A stretch of 64,000 bases of DNA, from NCBI GenBank assembly GCA_013368375.1, contig JAACJP010000002.1, forward strand, positions 1,612,001 to 1,676,000, given 5' to 3'. Below are positions 1 to 11,544 of this stretch, one piece after another; the stretch's first letter is position 1, and every line of letters starts with the position of its first letter. The stretch comes from Tricholomella constricta (taxonomy: Eukaryota; Basidiomycota; Agaricomycetes; Agaricales; Lyophyllaceae). The position numbers and the translations under genes are program-made. The notes below the pieces were generated by a model. That model did not search any database and had not been told where the DNA came from. It was given only the letters and a program-made list of their open reading frames with translations.

Positions 1-604
1 ACGATATGCGTGCTGTAGTGTTTCATAGTGAGACTACAATGCCAGGTAAGACCTTGTGCGACTTACACAATGGATTTCTTGTCGAGGTAAGGCTGGAATA
101 CACCACCATGCTTCGTTATCAGTGTCCGGAGATCCTGAGTAGACGGCTGCGTATATCCATTTATCTGATGCACTGTATCAGATGTGGTAACTTGACCATG
201 TATGCCACACTCACGTAGATGGCCAAGCTTTCGAAAATCTTGCTTCCACTTCCAGCATTTTCCTCGATATCGGCATTCTGAATCTGTAGCTTTGCACGTT
301 TCCGCCGCATATACTCCCCAAACTCGCCGAAATGTGACGCTCCATATACGTCGTCGTCCGCAGCCCTGTCGACCTGCGCCGACTTGCCCCTCTCTGCGAA
401 TGCCTCAAGCCGTGTGCGCTTCAAAAAAGGCTGTGATGGAGGTGGAGGTGTAAGCTCTTGGCTAACTTCAGGACTAGAGATTTCATCATCTCCTTGAACG
501 ATGTCTCCAGGTAGAACGGTCGTTGTTAGGGCCTCAAGGAAGGCAGAATCGTCCTCGTCGTAGTAGTCAGACGAATTTGTCTGTGAAGAGACTGGAGGAT
601 CCAT
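1..604 (-). CDS. REV1: REV1 DNA repair protein, N-terminal part (cut by window edge)
   Basis: Rev1 is a deoxycytidyl transferase and scaffold for translesion DNA synthesis in the nucleus. Only the start of the gene is here. Exons in gene order are 604-215, 164-67 and 12-1, with GT..AG introns between them. The first 130 residues hold an acidic leader and then the conserved Rev1 block YGASHFGEFGEYMRRKRAKL, which precedes the BRCT domain. Exon 2 reads INGYTQPSTQDLR..KHGG, the start of the BRCT fold, and the third exon begins VTHI. The catalytic Y-family polymerase part lies outside the window. The ATG at 604 opens the frame and is followed at once by an acidic, Ser-rich stretch, as is usual in fungal Rev1. 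The family call rests on the YMRRKRAKLQIQN block, which is very distinctive. Certain for the family; the downstream structure cannot be seen. Confidence 0.92.
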
Positions 605-2125
605 AGTCGGTTACATTCCCCAATACTTCATTCCGACGATGGCAGAAACGTTGTTCGACAGGGAAAAACGGAGGAAGGCCTGCAGATTTCGGACTTTTGT
701 CGAGAGTCCTATTAGGTTGCCGGGCCCGCTTGAGTCGCGTGTCGTCACAGTCGGCACGTGACTCAGTCTCTGTGACGAGAACAGAATATGTCACAGTCTC
801 CAGCGCTTGGACCTGTCACGGTGCATTCTATCATGATCAAGGAAGAATATTCCTCAAAGCTCATTACGGTAATCTATGGCGTGCTCAGAACAAGATTGAT
901 TGAGAGGGCTCATAGCGCTCATTGGCCATTCCATACATCATGTTGTACGATTATTTGTGCGCACTGTCTTGCTGCGCTCAGAATCTCCACTACTTACAGC
1001 AGACGATTTCGCGAAAGTTTAGTGCCTCTAGTATGCCAAGGTCCGCGTTTCGCTGACGTCCGCAAACGCACGCTGTACCGGTCTTCCTGAACTGGCGCTT
1101 GCTTATAAGTTATGGACATGACTGCCGGAAACTTGCAATGTCTCTTCCACTCAGGGACCCTTTCCATGAACTTCTCCTCCGCTCTTACAAGGACCTCACC
1201 AGTAGAGATCCACCTCCAGTCCAACAGCACTGAGTCGGAACCTGTCGACTAGGGAACTACATCTCCGCAGTTCGGCAGAGATCTCGACTTTTGAGTTTCA
1301 GCTCTAGCAGACTTCTGCCTCGACAAATACTGCCCGATCTGCGGCCCAGCGGCATATGTGGCCTGATTTCTTCGAGGACATTCCGAGTTTTGTGGATAGG
1401 ACCACTCGCTACATCTTCACTTCAAAAGCTCGACATGTTTTTAATGGGCAGAAGTGGAGTCATGCAATCAAAGTCCTGCTCGAAAGAAAGAAACACTGAC
1501 TCGCTGAGGTATCTCTCAACATCGGCACGTCTCTCTACTCGGCACTCAGGGGAGGAGATCCAGTTTCCCGCTCTAACTACGCTGAAGTTCGTGGAAGTCA
1601 ATTCCGATTCAGACGCCAAGCGCTTCCAGCTGCTCATGATGTTCTTTGACCAACGAAAGGGTTTCGCATGTTATCTGAATATTTCTATGCGTGTCGAGTG
1701 CAGGTACGTATGTAGCACTCCTTGGCAAGATTCGAGAATGGAAGGCTCTGGCTAAGGTGCATGAGAATACTTCTTCATGCCTGAATGTTGAACTTCCGTC
1801 CTCGAGACTCAGCGCTGTGTGCGAGCGTATGCCATCGTACTCACTACACTCTTCAAAGCCTTTTTTACATTACTCTGTCCCCACACAGAGCACTGGCGAG
1901 GGAACCGGAGCTATCTATTAATAGGATGTACAGATATTAAGTACAAATTAAGGCTTCTGTGCTCGAGGTCTTTGAGTGTGATGAACAGTAATGAATAAGC
2001 CCTTATGGCCCTGAAGAAGCCGTGGTGGATTTAGATGTTCGGAAGAGAGTCGGGTGGCCAAGCACCGTCACTCGCATTGGCATCAACGTTAGAGTCGCCT
2101 TTCCTTCCCTTCCCATACCACCACC
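605..2125. other. Intergenic; possible F-box-like remnant at about 1140-1760
   Basis: This gap separates the divergently transcribed REV1 and phosphatase genes. Most of it shows no gene. On the plus strand around 1540-1670 a reading frame gives FPALTTLKFVEVNSDSDA followed by LLMMFFDQRKGF, which looks like the leucine-rich tail of a basidiomycete F-box protein. Stops interrupt the flanking frames, so it is at best a decayed fragment. Promoter elements for both neighbours must lie here, but I see no clear TATA box. Confidence 0.3.
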
Positions 2126-4703
2126 ATGGTTAAGCCAGACGTCGAGGCCGGACTGGCATACGCCCCCGATTCCTACGAGGCTGGCGACAGTGAACGCCAA
2201 TATTTGCTCCCCTCCACTGGGGAAGCGGATCCCGCTCTGGCGTCACCAAAGGCATCGCCGACCTCTCCGCCGAAGAGACAGTTTGGGGTTTTACACCTTT
2301 TCCTAGCCTTTCTCGCAGGAACCTTTGCATGTGGTGTAACACAGTTCATTATCTCCAGATGCTACTCTTGCGATAAAGCCAATCATGACCGTCCTATGAT
2401 AGAGGCTAAAGTCCAGGCTATTGCACCGCCCTACGTTGGATCAACAGAAGTCCACCATTTCCCCCCTGTTTCACCCACCAACGCACATCCAACTTTATTC
2501 CCCAGCGACGTAGGCTACCCAGGCGGCACGCCAACAGGGGCGGAGCCTGGAGTCCTCAACACTGCGCCCAGCTACCCCCTCCACACAGGGGCTGCTCAGC
2601 TCGTCGTACCTGCTACTTTGGGACACAAGAACGACGACGGAAAGGGGCGCAAACACAAAGATTTCGATATGTTTAAGAAGTGGGGCAATCTGTCCCCGTG
2701 GTACAGTGTTGGGAAAGGGGCATTTGGACTAGACTCGACCCCAGAGGTACCTGAGACATGTCGGGTGACAGGTCTGCATTTCCTGCACAGGCATGGGGCG
2801 CGTTATCCTACCGCGTGGTGTGAGTGGTTCTAGGCTGGCTTGTTTTTAAGTTCCAGACATTCAAGGTCCACAGCTTCGTATGGGGGACCCGCGAGGCTTG
2901 CAGGTAGGCTGAATGATGCGGCCGCGAAGTGGAACGCATCAGGAGATCTTGAATTCCTGAATGAATGGTGTGTCGCGATTTTTCACGAGATGTTCGCGCC
3001 TCTCACCAACGATGAAGGACATATAAACTCGGAGAAGAACGTACGCCGCTTACTTTCTCATAGTTGAACTCCCATCTCATTCAATAATCCCCAGTGCTTA
3101 CGCCCTTCGGACGGCAGCAGTTATGTACGTCGCGGTTCACTCCGAGCTTCAGACTATTTCCTCACCATAATTCTAGATGACCTGGGTATCTCTCTGCGAT
3201 TGAAATATGGATTCCTTCTCAAGGTATCATTATGGTTTTTCCCGACGCCCAACGCATCAATTCTAACAAAGATACAAGAATTTTACGGAAACCAACACTA
3301 TACCTGTCTTCCGGACTGAATCTCAGTACGAATGGTATCTCCCCATGCCACTCCGATCTAACGCAGTCACTCCTCAGGGATCGCATGCTTCACTCTGCGT
3401 TAAACTTTGCGATAGGCTTCTTCGGCTATCCCTTGGACGGGAAATATCAGCAGAGTATCCTAATTGAAGCCGATGGGGTGCGTCATCGTCCGTTCTATGA
3501 GAGAATCACCGATATCTAATTCATCTGACAGTTTAACAACACTCTAGCGCCGTATGATACGTACGTTATCCCACTTCCATCGAGAAGTAAATCTAAAAAC
3601 ACCTCCAGGTGCCCCAATTCTCGCATTTCCAGCAAGGCCGACCGGGGAGTTTACTACGTAGAAAGATGGGCGGCAATTTACCTCAAGCATGCCCTTGCCC
3701 GTCTGCGACCGCAACTGAAAGGGTATAAGCTCACAATCGAGGATGTATACGTCATGCAGCAGATGTGTCCTTACGAGGTGCGTTGAGTGGACTCTCTTTG
3801 GTTCTCAGCTTTTCCTGACCCAGTTGCAGACCGTAGCAATTGGATATTCCAAGTTCTGTGAACTGTTCACCGAAGAGGAATGGGAAGGGTTCAATTACGC
3901 GTATGTCCTCATCATACACATGTCTCAATCCATCCTCACCACGTAGGATTACAGACTCGATCTTGGCTTCTGGTGAGAATACGATCCATCCAGGTATCGT
4001 GTCTGTAAGCTAACTTGCGCGTTCAAGGTATGGCTCTGCTTTTGGCTCCCCGGTTGCCCGTGTGCAAGGCATTGGCTGGATCAAAGAACTCTTGGCACGT
4101 CTAACGCAGACACCAATTACGGAGCACAACTCTTCCACGAACTCGACACTCAACGACAACCCTATCACTTTCCCTCTTGGACAAAGTCTCTACGTCGACG
4201 CCACACATGAAGTTGTCGTCCTGAATAGTGCGTGACATTCACATCCTAATTCGACGTGTGTTCTGACATGATCTGGGAAACAGTCATCACCGCGCTTAAC
4301 CTGACAAACTTTGCTGCGGATGGGCCCCTTCCCTACACCCACATCCCCCACAACCGCGCCTTCCGAGTGTCACAGCTTGCGCCTTTCGCTACTAACCTCC
4401 AGTTCCAACGTACGTTTTCCTCTTGCCAAATTCTCGACGGACTTACTCATTCTATCTCTAGTTCTCGAATGTACATCTGTGCCTGGACAGCAGATCCGCA
4501 TCATCATCAACGACGGCGTCACTCCGCTCACCGGGATCAAGGGCTGCCCAGAGCAGCGCGACGGCATGTGCCCCGTCGACGCTTTCGTCGCAGCGCAGAA
4601 GGAGCTCATGGCGGAGACCGACTGGACCTACGATTGCCACGGCGATTGGACTGTTCCCGAGGGCACGGCATGGAACACCACGAATGGCTCCCCACCCAAA
4701 TAG
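2126..4703 (+). CDS. Membrane-anchored histidine acid phosphatase (phytase/MINPP-like)
   Basis: Predicted to hydrolyse phosphomonoesters through a phosphohistidine intermediate. The spliced product has 631 residues from 14 exons: 2126-2817, 2866-2967, 3018-3040, 3095-3124, 3177-3223, 3279-3325, 3378-3477, 3532-3560, 3609-3777, 3830-3900, 3955-3972, 4028-4227, 4284-4409, 4462-4703. The start ATG has a CCACC context. Residues 1-53 are hydrophilic, 54-76 form one membrane span, and a Pro-rich linker leads to the catalytic motif RHGARYPT at 222-229. LTPFGRQQLYDLG and the middle family blocks follow. The second catalytic motif is H503-E504 (ATHEVVVLN), not the His-Asp of typical fungal phytases. 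Cysteines in the last exon match the secreted family. The layout implies a type II membrane protein with its active domain in the lumen or outside the cell. Substrate is not decided. Confidence 0.93.
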
Positions 4704-5068
4704 TCTTGTTATCATACTGCAAATTCGAGTAGCGGCTGCTACTTTTTTTTTACACATCCGCGTCAGCTTGGCGATGATACACGATACCCAAACACGATAC
4801 TTGTCGTCTATGGGCTGCGTGGTCCTGTATATATATATAATCACGACGCATAATTAACTCTGCATTGGCTTGATTGCTCGAACGGCGAGAGGCAAGGATT
4901 CGTGCCTATCACTCATCCTGATCATTTCTCAAGTTCGGTCGTTTCACCTGACTGCAATTATTCATTGCATTGTTGGCCGCAAGTATGTTCACGGTATGTA
5001 TTTGTTTCTTGAGTCCTTCCTTCCCTGACGCGACGTTCTCATAAATTGTAGGGTAAAGTACGAAAAGA
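4704..5068. other. Convergent 3' flank between phosphatase and PEBP-like pseudogene
   Basis: No gene seen. It holds a T-run at 4742-4751 just after the phosphatase stop and an AT-rich tatatatata stretch near 4827, consistent with 3' processing signals of the two convergent units. Confidence 0.5.
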
Positions 5069-5874
5069 TTACGCTGCAGGTGGATCTGGTGCAACAAGCA
5101 TGAAGGTTCCTGCGATTGGCGCGCCTAGACCGGTCGCCGCAGCGAACGAGCTAATATTGAACAGACTGATCGAGGTTGCGGGTGTCACCAGCGTCTGGGT
5201 GTCGAACCTAGATGGTTGCCTAAAGAGCAGGAAGACATAGCTAAACCCCAACACGAAGTCAGATCCTCGTGGGCGTGGAAGACCAGAGGACGCATACCGA
5301 TGGGCGTCCGAACCCGCGGGCGGGGTGCAGGTACGGTGATATCGCTGCTGTGGTGTTGACGAGGGGGTGCGCGTTCGAAGACGGTTTACGTGCGAAGAAG
5401 TTGGCCCCGAGGAAGTGGCGGATCTGTGCGGAGGTGGGCATTTGGGGCGTGGGTGCGTCGGGGTCGACGGCTGCGACGACGAAAGGGCCACTTCCGGCGT
5501 CGCCCCCCACGACACTGAAGGAGGGCGGGCCGGCTGTGGCTTACGTGTGGAAGTGAACGTCAGTTCGATGTAAAAACGGAGTGTGGCGATAGATGACGAA
5601 CAGTGGCGTATTAGCTAGACCCCTGCGTGGAGGGTTATGGCGCGACCACAGGGCTGCGGAAGTGAAACTTCGAGCAGGGAGCGAGGGTTGAAGGTACTGT
5701 CCAGGTCAGCTGTGAACTACTCTCCATGATTTGCGACGGAAAGGGGTAATGTGGTTGCTCTAGGCGCTCGTTGGCAGTGTCAAATGCGTGTTTCACGGTG
5801 ACCCTCAAATTCGTATCTTGTCCGACAATGAAGGTTGCGAGGCAGAGCATATATGTGAGAAGTGGGAGATACAT
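5069..5874 (-). pseudogene. PEBP-like (phosphatidylethanolamine-binding) gene, apparently decayed
   Basis: The gene starts at 5874 with a signal-peptide-like segment (MYLPLLTYMLCLATFIVGQ) and HAFDTAN. Typical fungal secreted PEBP blocks follow in different frames: FNPRSLLEVSLPQP, LHAG, GPFVVAAVDPDAPTPQ, IRHFLGANF, PAGSDAHRY and YVFLLFRQP, ending at the TAA at 5069. Three problems argue for decay. There is no GT donor between HAFDTAN and FNPR (only a poor GC). The stretch that should encode the conserved VQLPRN reads through a TAA near 5543. A frame change without an intron separates ISPYLHPA from PAGSDAHRY at about 5310-5325. The last intron (about 5240-5298) is still normal. A functional gene with unusual splicing cannot be fully excluded. 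Confidence 0.7.
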
Positions 5875-6304
5875 AGCGGGTTCGTTGTCTCTCCGGTGAC
5901 AGTCAGACCGCCTCTGTTAAATCCCGCAAAGCTATTCTGAACTCGTCAAAGGAAAGCACTGGTTCCTACCATTTCGATGGATGTCAGACCGCTGCTCACA
6001 GGGTTGCGGGAAGCCGCAGTCGCAAATGCTCAGCATCGTCCCGTCCATTCGCACGTCTGTAGCAATGCATTAGAACGATGTGGAACCGGTGACTCCAGAT
6101 CTGTTGTCTACATGAAATGTGACCTGTGGCGCATCAGAATTACAATTGTCAGATTCGGAAACTTTGAAAGTATCATACAACTACTAAGCCATAAACTAGT
6201 TCAGGAAACATTTTATCCAATCGTATATATAAATAAAATATTCCTTATCCCACCGAGCCTAAATATACTCACACCATCGCCACGAACTTGGAACGTGGAA
6301 GGCT
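5875..6304. other. Intergenic, no gene seen
   Basis: Between the PEBP-like pseudogene (transcribed away to the left) and the end of the P450 gene. AT-rich around 6210-6270; nothing recognisable. Confidence 0.5.
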
Positions 6305-8638
6305 TTAGGCTCTGATGACGGGCTTGATGATTAAAGGCATTTGGTTGCCTCCATCGGGGTCGGTCTTCAGTACAGGCCGCTGCACGATCGACGACTTCTT
6401 GATAATATCTGTGGCCGGGACCGCGAGCTCAAACTCGAACGCTCGGACAAGGGTGAAGAGAAGGGCCTTTGTCCTTGATGGACAGCCAAAGGACTATGTC
6501 AGAGCGGATAACTGGTTAATATGCATGCAGTGCTTACTCAACGAGAGAGAAACGATATCCGATACAGGCGCGGGGGCCTCCGAGGAATGTGAGCATATTG
6601 CCCCACACGCCGGGGATCCCGCCTGCGGCTTCTGGAATCTTTTCCCAGCGCTCGGGCCTGTTTTCGCGTGGCATCATCACCCAATGAACACAATGCACAG
6701 CGGGTGATTTTTATGAGGAATTACCTGAACTCCATGGAGTCTTCGCCCCAGATCGACTTGTCGCGATTCATGGCGAGGATAGGGACCAAGAGAGTCTGGC
6801 CCTGGCTCACTCTGCCATAAGTCAAGGAGCCATTAATCAATGCGAAGGATGAGATAGCACGGTACTGCACCTGATTGTATCATGTACAACGCCTTTCCGG
6901 TCCGTGAAAGGATTGTTGAGGGGCAGAATATCATCTTTCACAGCAGTCCGAATAGTAGACGGCACGGGAGCGTGAAAACGCATCGTCTCGCGGACGACCA
7001 TGTCGAGATAAGGCAGCGCATTGAGTTCGTCCATCGTTGGGTTGTCGGTGTCGACCGTGAGAAGCTCTTCCCGCAGTTTATCTTGGACCACTTTGTCTTG
7101 TGTAAGTGCATACAGTGCCCATGTCGTGCCAGTGCTGTTAGACCAGGTATTAAAACCAAAACGCAAGACGAAATACAGAATAGCGCACCTTGTCGTTTCG
7201 TGACCTGCGATTAGGAAGGTAGGTACCTCTGACAGTCGATAGACGGTGGTTAGCATGCACCGGCGGTGACGTTGGAGAAGGGCTTACGGGCCAGGACATC
7301 CTCGTCACTCATGCGCTGATGCTCAGGGACGTCTTTCGCCATATTCGACGTGACCAACAGAGAAAGGAGATCGCGCGATTTCCACGCGCTCTTCTCATGA
7401 ATCGAAGCCTTGCTCTCGCTCAGAAGCTTATGTCCGATGCGTGACATGGTCTCCCGAGCTGGACCAACCTTCGCGTCTTGTTCCGTACGCTATTTCTCCC
7501 ACGTCAGCCATGTACATCAATTTTCGAGGAGTAAGATAGCTCACCAGGAAACGGAGGAACGGGAACCACGCCCTGATCATGGGAATTATGGATATCTTCG
7601 TCCCAGCCTTGAACATGGTCGCGAACGCGGCGTTGAGCTCGTTATTCTTGGGGTCGCTACTCAAGGCATCGAACTTGTAGTTAAATCCTTCACCCGGGTT
7701 GATTTTCAATATAAACGAGCCTTAATTCGATGAAACGAACCTGCTAGACCGATTATATCGAGAGTCGTTCTGCTCAACCAGGATAACGCGTCTACCTGAC
7801 TTGTTCCCCCTTGATTGGCGTTGTCTGCCGCCCAGATGTCTCGCAGCTTTTGGTAAACAATAAGGGGGAGTATAATACAGGGAAGCCATAAGCGCACCTG
7901 AATCGACTTTGCGATGAATATCTCCGTGAGCTCTCTGACTTGGGAAGGGCCAAAAGCAGGATTCTAGAGGATCGCCGTTACAGATGGGTAGAAAACCAAG
8001 GGCGATTCCGTACCATGACTTTACGCTAGGGAAATATAAGTGAGAAGCTACGGGCATTGTACCAGCTGAATATTTACCTGTTGCTTATGCTTATCGCCTT
8101 CAACCACGAGAACACCTAAATTTGGCATGATTAGGAAGATGGAGAGCGTCACAAGTAGATGTATGCGGACCAGAACCAAGGATCCGACTCAGGTTGTAAC
8201 GCGCCGCCTCTGGTTTCTGATAAACACTGGTATTCATTAGAACATGATTCAAGGCTTTTGTATCCGTCGTATATAGCCTTCTCATCTGGAAACAACCTCG
8301 ACATTTAGCCCATACCTCGACGAATGCATCCTTAGACAAGACTCACACCAAACAAGCCCGTGTACTGGATCGTTGGACCGTACTCCTTCACCCACTTCTC
8401 ATGAAGCACGGAATTTTCCTACTCTCAAGTTGTTGAATATTGGAGCCTAATGGGTCAAAAATAGGCGTACCGCTTCCCAGATCTCCCCCAGATTGCCATA
8501 GATTAAGCTTGCGCTGTTCGGACCAGGAAGGTCACGCAAAGGGGACGTAATCTCCCCATAGATCAGCTTTATGCCTCGATATAAGCCATATACGGCCAGA
8601 GTTGCGGCTAGAGAACCCAATAGTTGAAGAACGGTCAT
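6305..8638 (-). CDS. Cytochrome P450 monooxygenase (intact)
   Basis: A membrane-bound haem-thiolate oxygenase of 533 residues. Fourteen exons in gene order: 8638-8471, 8418-8347, 8285-8171, 8115-8078, 8025-8014 (12 nt), 7963-7898, 7846-7741, 7687-7545, 7489-7288, 7228-7189, 7134-6871, 6811-6725, 6657-6538, 6473-6305. All phases agree. It has an N-terminal hydrophobic anchor ([15 protein letters not shown]), the proline hinge PLRDLPGP, the block [14 protein letters not shown], the I-helix oxygen-binding motif AGHETTS, the K-helix ETMR, PERWEK and the haem loop [17 protein letters not shown] stretch lies about 45 nt upstream of the ATG. Every catalytic motif is present, so this copy should be active. 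A dead paralogue lies at 11545-13882 on the same strand, with a Diels-Alderase-like gene between them. The P450 family number and substrate cannot be assigned by eye. Confidence 0.95.
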
Positions 8639-9860
8639 CGTGGTACTGAAGTAATGTCAGGTCTATACTGGGTTGAGTAATGGACATATATACCTATGAA
8701 GGTAGATGGTGAACACACGTATGCTGCGCACGTATGTTGCGGCATTTGATTCCGTTCAGCAACGCTTGAGATCATCTCAGGCTGCCAGTGACGAAACCCT
8801 TCGGCACGAATCGCCGCTTATCAAGCCGGCCCGGGCTTGTGCTGATATTGCCAATGCCTATGACAACTTTCTCTCGACCACGACTTGCAATCGCTCAGGT
8901 TGTCCATCCTCAACGTCTCTGAATGCCCAGCTTCTACTTTTCTTGGGTCTCATCCTGGCTCTTGCCCAGTCTTCCTCATGGGCTCGCCTTCGGCTCACCG
9001 TCTCATGTTGGAACTTCTCTGTCCCAGATTCGCTGAATTCGAGTTCGGTGAACGACATCACTCTTCTAACCTTCCGACAGCCAATGTGTGCTTCAAATCT
9101 GTGGATACTCTGTCCGTGCGGTGCAAGCTTATTCCTGCGGTCCGTGGTGGCAGACCATCAGATCATCGACCTTCCGAGCCCGTTAAATAACCCCCCTCAC
9201 CTGATGTACCGCATCATTCGGGTACTTATGCGTCAACTAGATGATCTGTTTGTAATGCGGGGTATTGAAGTGTATACCCAAGGGTATACCACCTGCCTCA
9301 CAAACGGTTGTGCTGCGTTTCCAAAGGAATGGAGAGGCTGAATTGGAGCTTCAGAATGACTTCCTGGCAAATCCCCTTCAGGCTTCACATGATCATACGA
9401 ATCCAGTTTCTGGTCGTGCTTTCGAATCCACCGACTTTGAAATATCGGTATCTCCTTCTCATCGACGGTGACACCTCAGTTCCAAGTACCGGATCCTGTG
9501 TATTCGCGGGCACCCTGATCCGTCGGTCACCGCGATGAGCTTGAATACTTACTTGGAATCGACGACTGCATCTCCATATGCATTGCCCTTTTCCTTCTAT
9601 GGCTACATCAGGTGTGCGCGTCAACAAGCGTATCCAGCTGGCGCTATTCACCGTGTTCGTGATGAGGACAACACATGACATCCTCTCAACGTCGTCTCTA
9701 AATTTGATGTTCTCGAGACATCCTGGATCCGTCATTTACCGTGTACTGTGTCGGGTCCAGATACCTCCCGATGGTGCACCTGGAACTGTATAAAGATGGA
9801 ACGTCTTCGTGTCTTTTTTATCTCAACATTTCTGGACCTTCCACAGCCCTATATCTGTGC
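8639..9860. other. Long gap between P450 and lipocalin-fold gene; unassigned reading frames
   Basis: It contains the divergent promoters of the two flanking genes, including a TATA-like box for the P450 at 8684-8693. An ATG-started frame of 211 codons (8706-9341, plus) and shorter frames on both strands are open, but none shows a domain I recognise or convincing splice sites. It could be a decayed gene or chance ORFs in GC-balanced DNA. Confidence 0.35.
9789..9794 (+). promoter_or_regulatory. TATA box of the lipocalin-fold gene
   Basis: TATAAA lies 67 nt upstream of the ATG at 9861, a usual distance for a fungal core promoter with a short 5' leader. Confidence 0.5.
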
Positions 9861-11167
9861 ATGATGCTTCAACATACTCTGGCTGTGTTACTCGGATCTT
9901 TGCGTTAGTTGACTGATTATCTTGATCTCTCACTCTGATTGACCCAGTGTCAAAGTGCCCTTTTTGGCTTTGGCAGCCAATGTACAGAATTGGGAAGGTC
10001 CCCACATTGATGTCAGCGCTGATAACCGCGCTATCGATTGGTGGTATACGCAGGTCATCAGCCAGACACCTGCATCAGGAAAAGTGTCAGACAGAGCGTT
10101 GACCGGCATCCCTCCGTCCATTGAAATTGTTCTCAAGCACGGTGAGGAAAACCGTTTATAAAAGCAGAAGCCGTTGCTGATCAAGTCTGTAGGGAACACC
10201 TTCCAGTTCGGCGCTTCAAACACTCCTTTATACCCAGTTGAGATCAATGGTTTCGACCAGGACGGCCTTCCTTTCAAGCAGACCATCATATTCAACAGGT
10301 CCTCGGTGGTCTCGGCGAAAGGTGTCACAACCGGGACGTGGGGTAACAAGGAAATTGTCTTCACCGCAAGTCGGAACCCCCATAAGAAGTTCACGATCGA
10401 GCTCAACACTCCCGCTGCGACTGGGACCGTTGTGGTTGAGAGCGAAAGCCATTTTCTCACTGGCTGCGGAGGCACGAAGGTCACGGACTCTCCTTACTTC
10501 GATAAGCTGGTCGCAAATGGCAGGCCTTTGACCGACGCGGAGGTTATCCTGTACAAAAAAACTGGCTGGCGTGTTAGCATCCCTGGTATGTCCTCAACCT
10601 CCTCATCATTTTCAACGAATTTCCAAGCCTCATTGTCCAGCCGGACCCTCCTCCGTCGACTTGGTTATCAGTGGCAAGCCGGTCAAATTTAAGGGTGCGG
10701 GATACAAGGATTCTAACTGGGGGCCCAACGCTATGAATGACTTCGTGAGGTCATGGTACGTCCTGATTGCCCAGGTCGGCCCATGGTCGTTCGTCACATT
10801 CAGCGGCACGCCCTCTACCGGAACGAACTACATCAACAGCGCGCATCTCAGCTACAGGGGAAAGTTCGTGACGAGCCAGTGCAACATCATTGGTGAACGC
10901 ACCACCGACATTTCCATCATCACGCCCAGCGGCGAGGTCACGGAGAGCAATGTGGTAGCACCAACCGCCTTTGACGTGACTTTTGTGCTGCCGAACTCCA
11001 AAAAGGTGTCGTTCCATGCGACCAACATTGCGGCCAACCCTTCGGTCGGCGTTTACCATCGCTGGGTCGCGAAATATACAGGAGGAGCTCCTGGTGAACA
11101 TTATGAAGCGTATGGCATAACTGAATGGATGAACGCGGGGAATGTCAGCCACTGGCCGGCTTTCTAA
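9861..11167 (+). CDS. Secreted Diels-Alderase/CrtC-like two-domain lipocalin-fold protein
   Basis: The product has 382 residues from exons 9861-9903, 9956-10141, 10193-10585 and 10641-11167. The N-terminus (MMLQHTLAVLLGSLLPFLALA) looks like a signal peptide. The body shows AIDWWYTQVIS near the start, GWRVSIP before the last intron, and the block GAGYKDSNWGPNAMNDFV with SWYVLIAQVGPWSFVTFSG. This pattern and the length match fungal pericyclases of the Fsa2/CghA/Phm7 type and the related CrtC hydratase-like fold, where GxGYxDxNWG is typical. Known members shape polyketide or isoprenoid intermediates in biosynthetic clusters, often inside the secretory system. Here it sits next to a P450 and its dead copy. 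I infer an enzyme of specialised metabolism; the reaction is unknown. The first exon rests on phase and the signal-peptide fit. Confidence 0.8.
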
Positions 11168-11544
11168 CGACGCATATAGCATCAAGTGAGTGAGTGAGTG
11201 AATCCTTGATGGCACAACTCAATAAGCTCTCTCTAAATACTCGATTAGACAGCCCCATACATAATATAATTCTCCTCGTAGTAATCAGATGGTATAGCAA
11301 AGTGCGCACAATGATATTTCTCGATTTTCGCCAAAAATCTTACACTGCACCGATCATACCTTCCGTTATATTCAGGCCCTTCATTTCGACCACTCTAGGT
11401 TCTTGCCATCAACAATAAGTAGTATCTCCACACGCCCTCTAAGTTTGTATAAACACACTCTTGGAATTTTGATTCGAATCCTCGAAGGATTAATTCACAT
11501 CTCCACATCACTCCATCATTCTTCAGCCTAAATGAAGCAGGAAA
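11168..11544. other. Convergent 3' region, no gene; GTGA microsatellite
   Basis: AT-rich spacer between two convergent units. A short (GTGA)4 repeat lies at about 11187-11202. Nothing else recognisable. Confidence 0.5.

Noticed and set aside
4820..4845. TA-repeat as a possible telomere-like or origin element
   Set aside because: Only five TA units; common in AT-rich 3' flanks.
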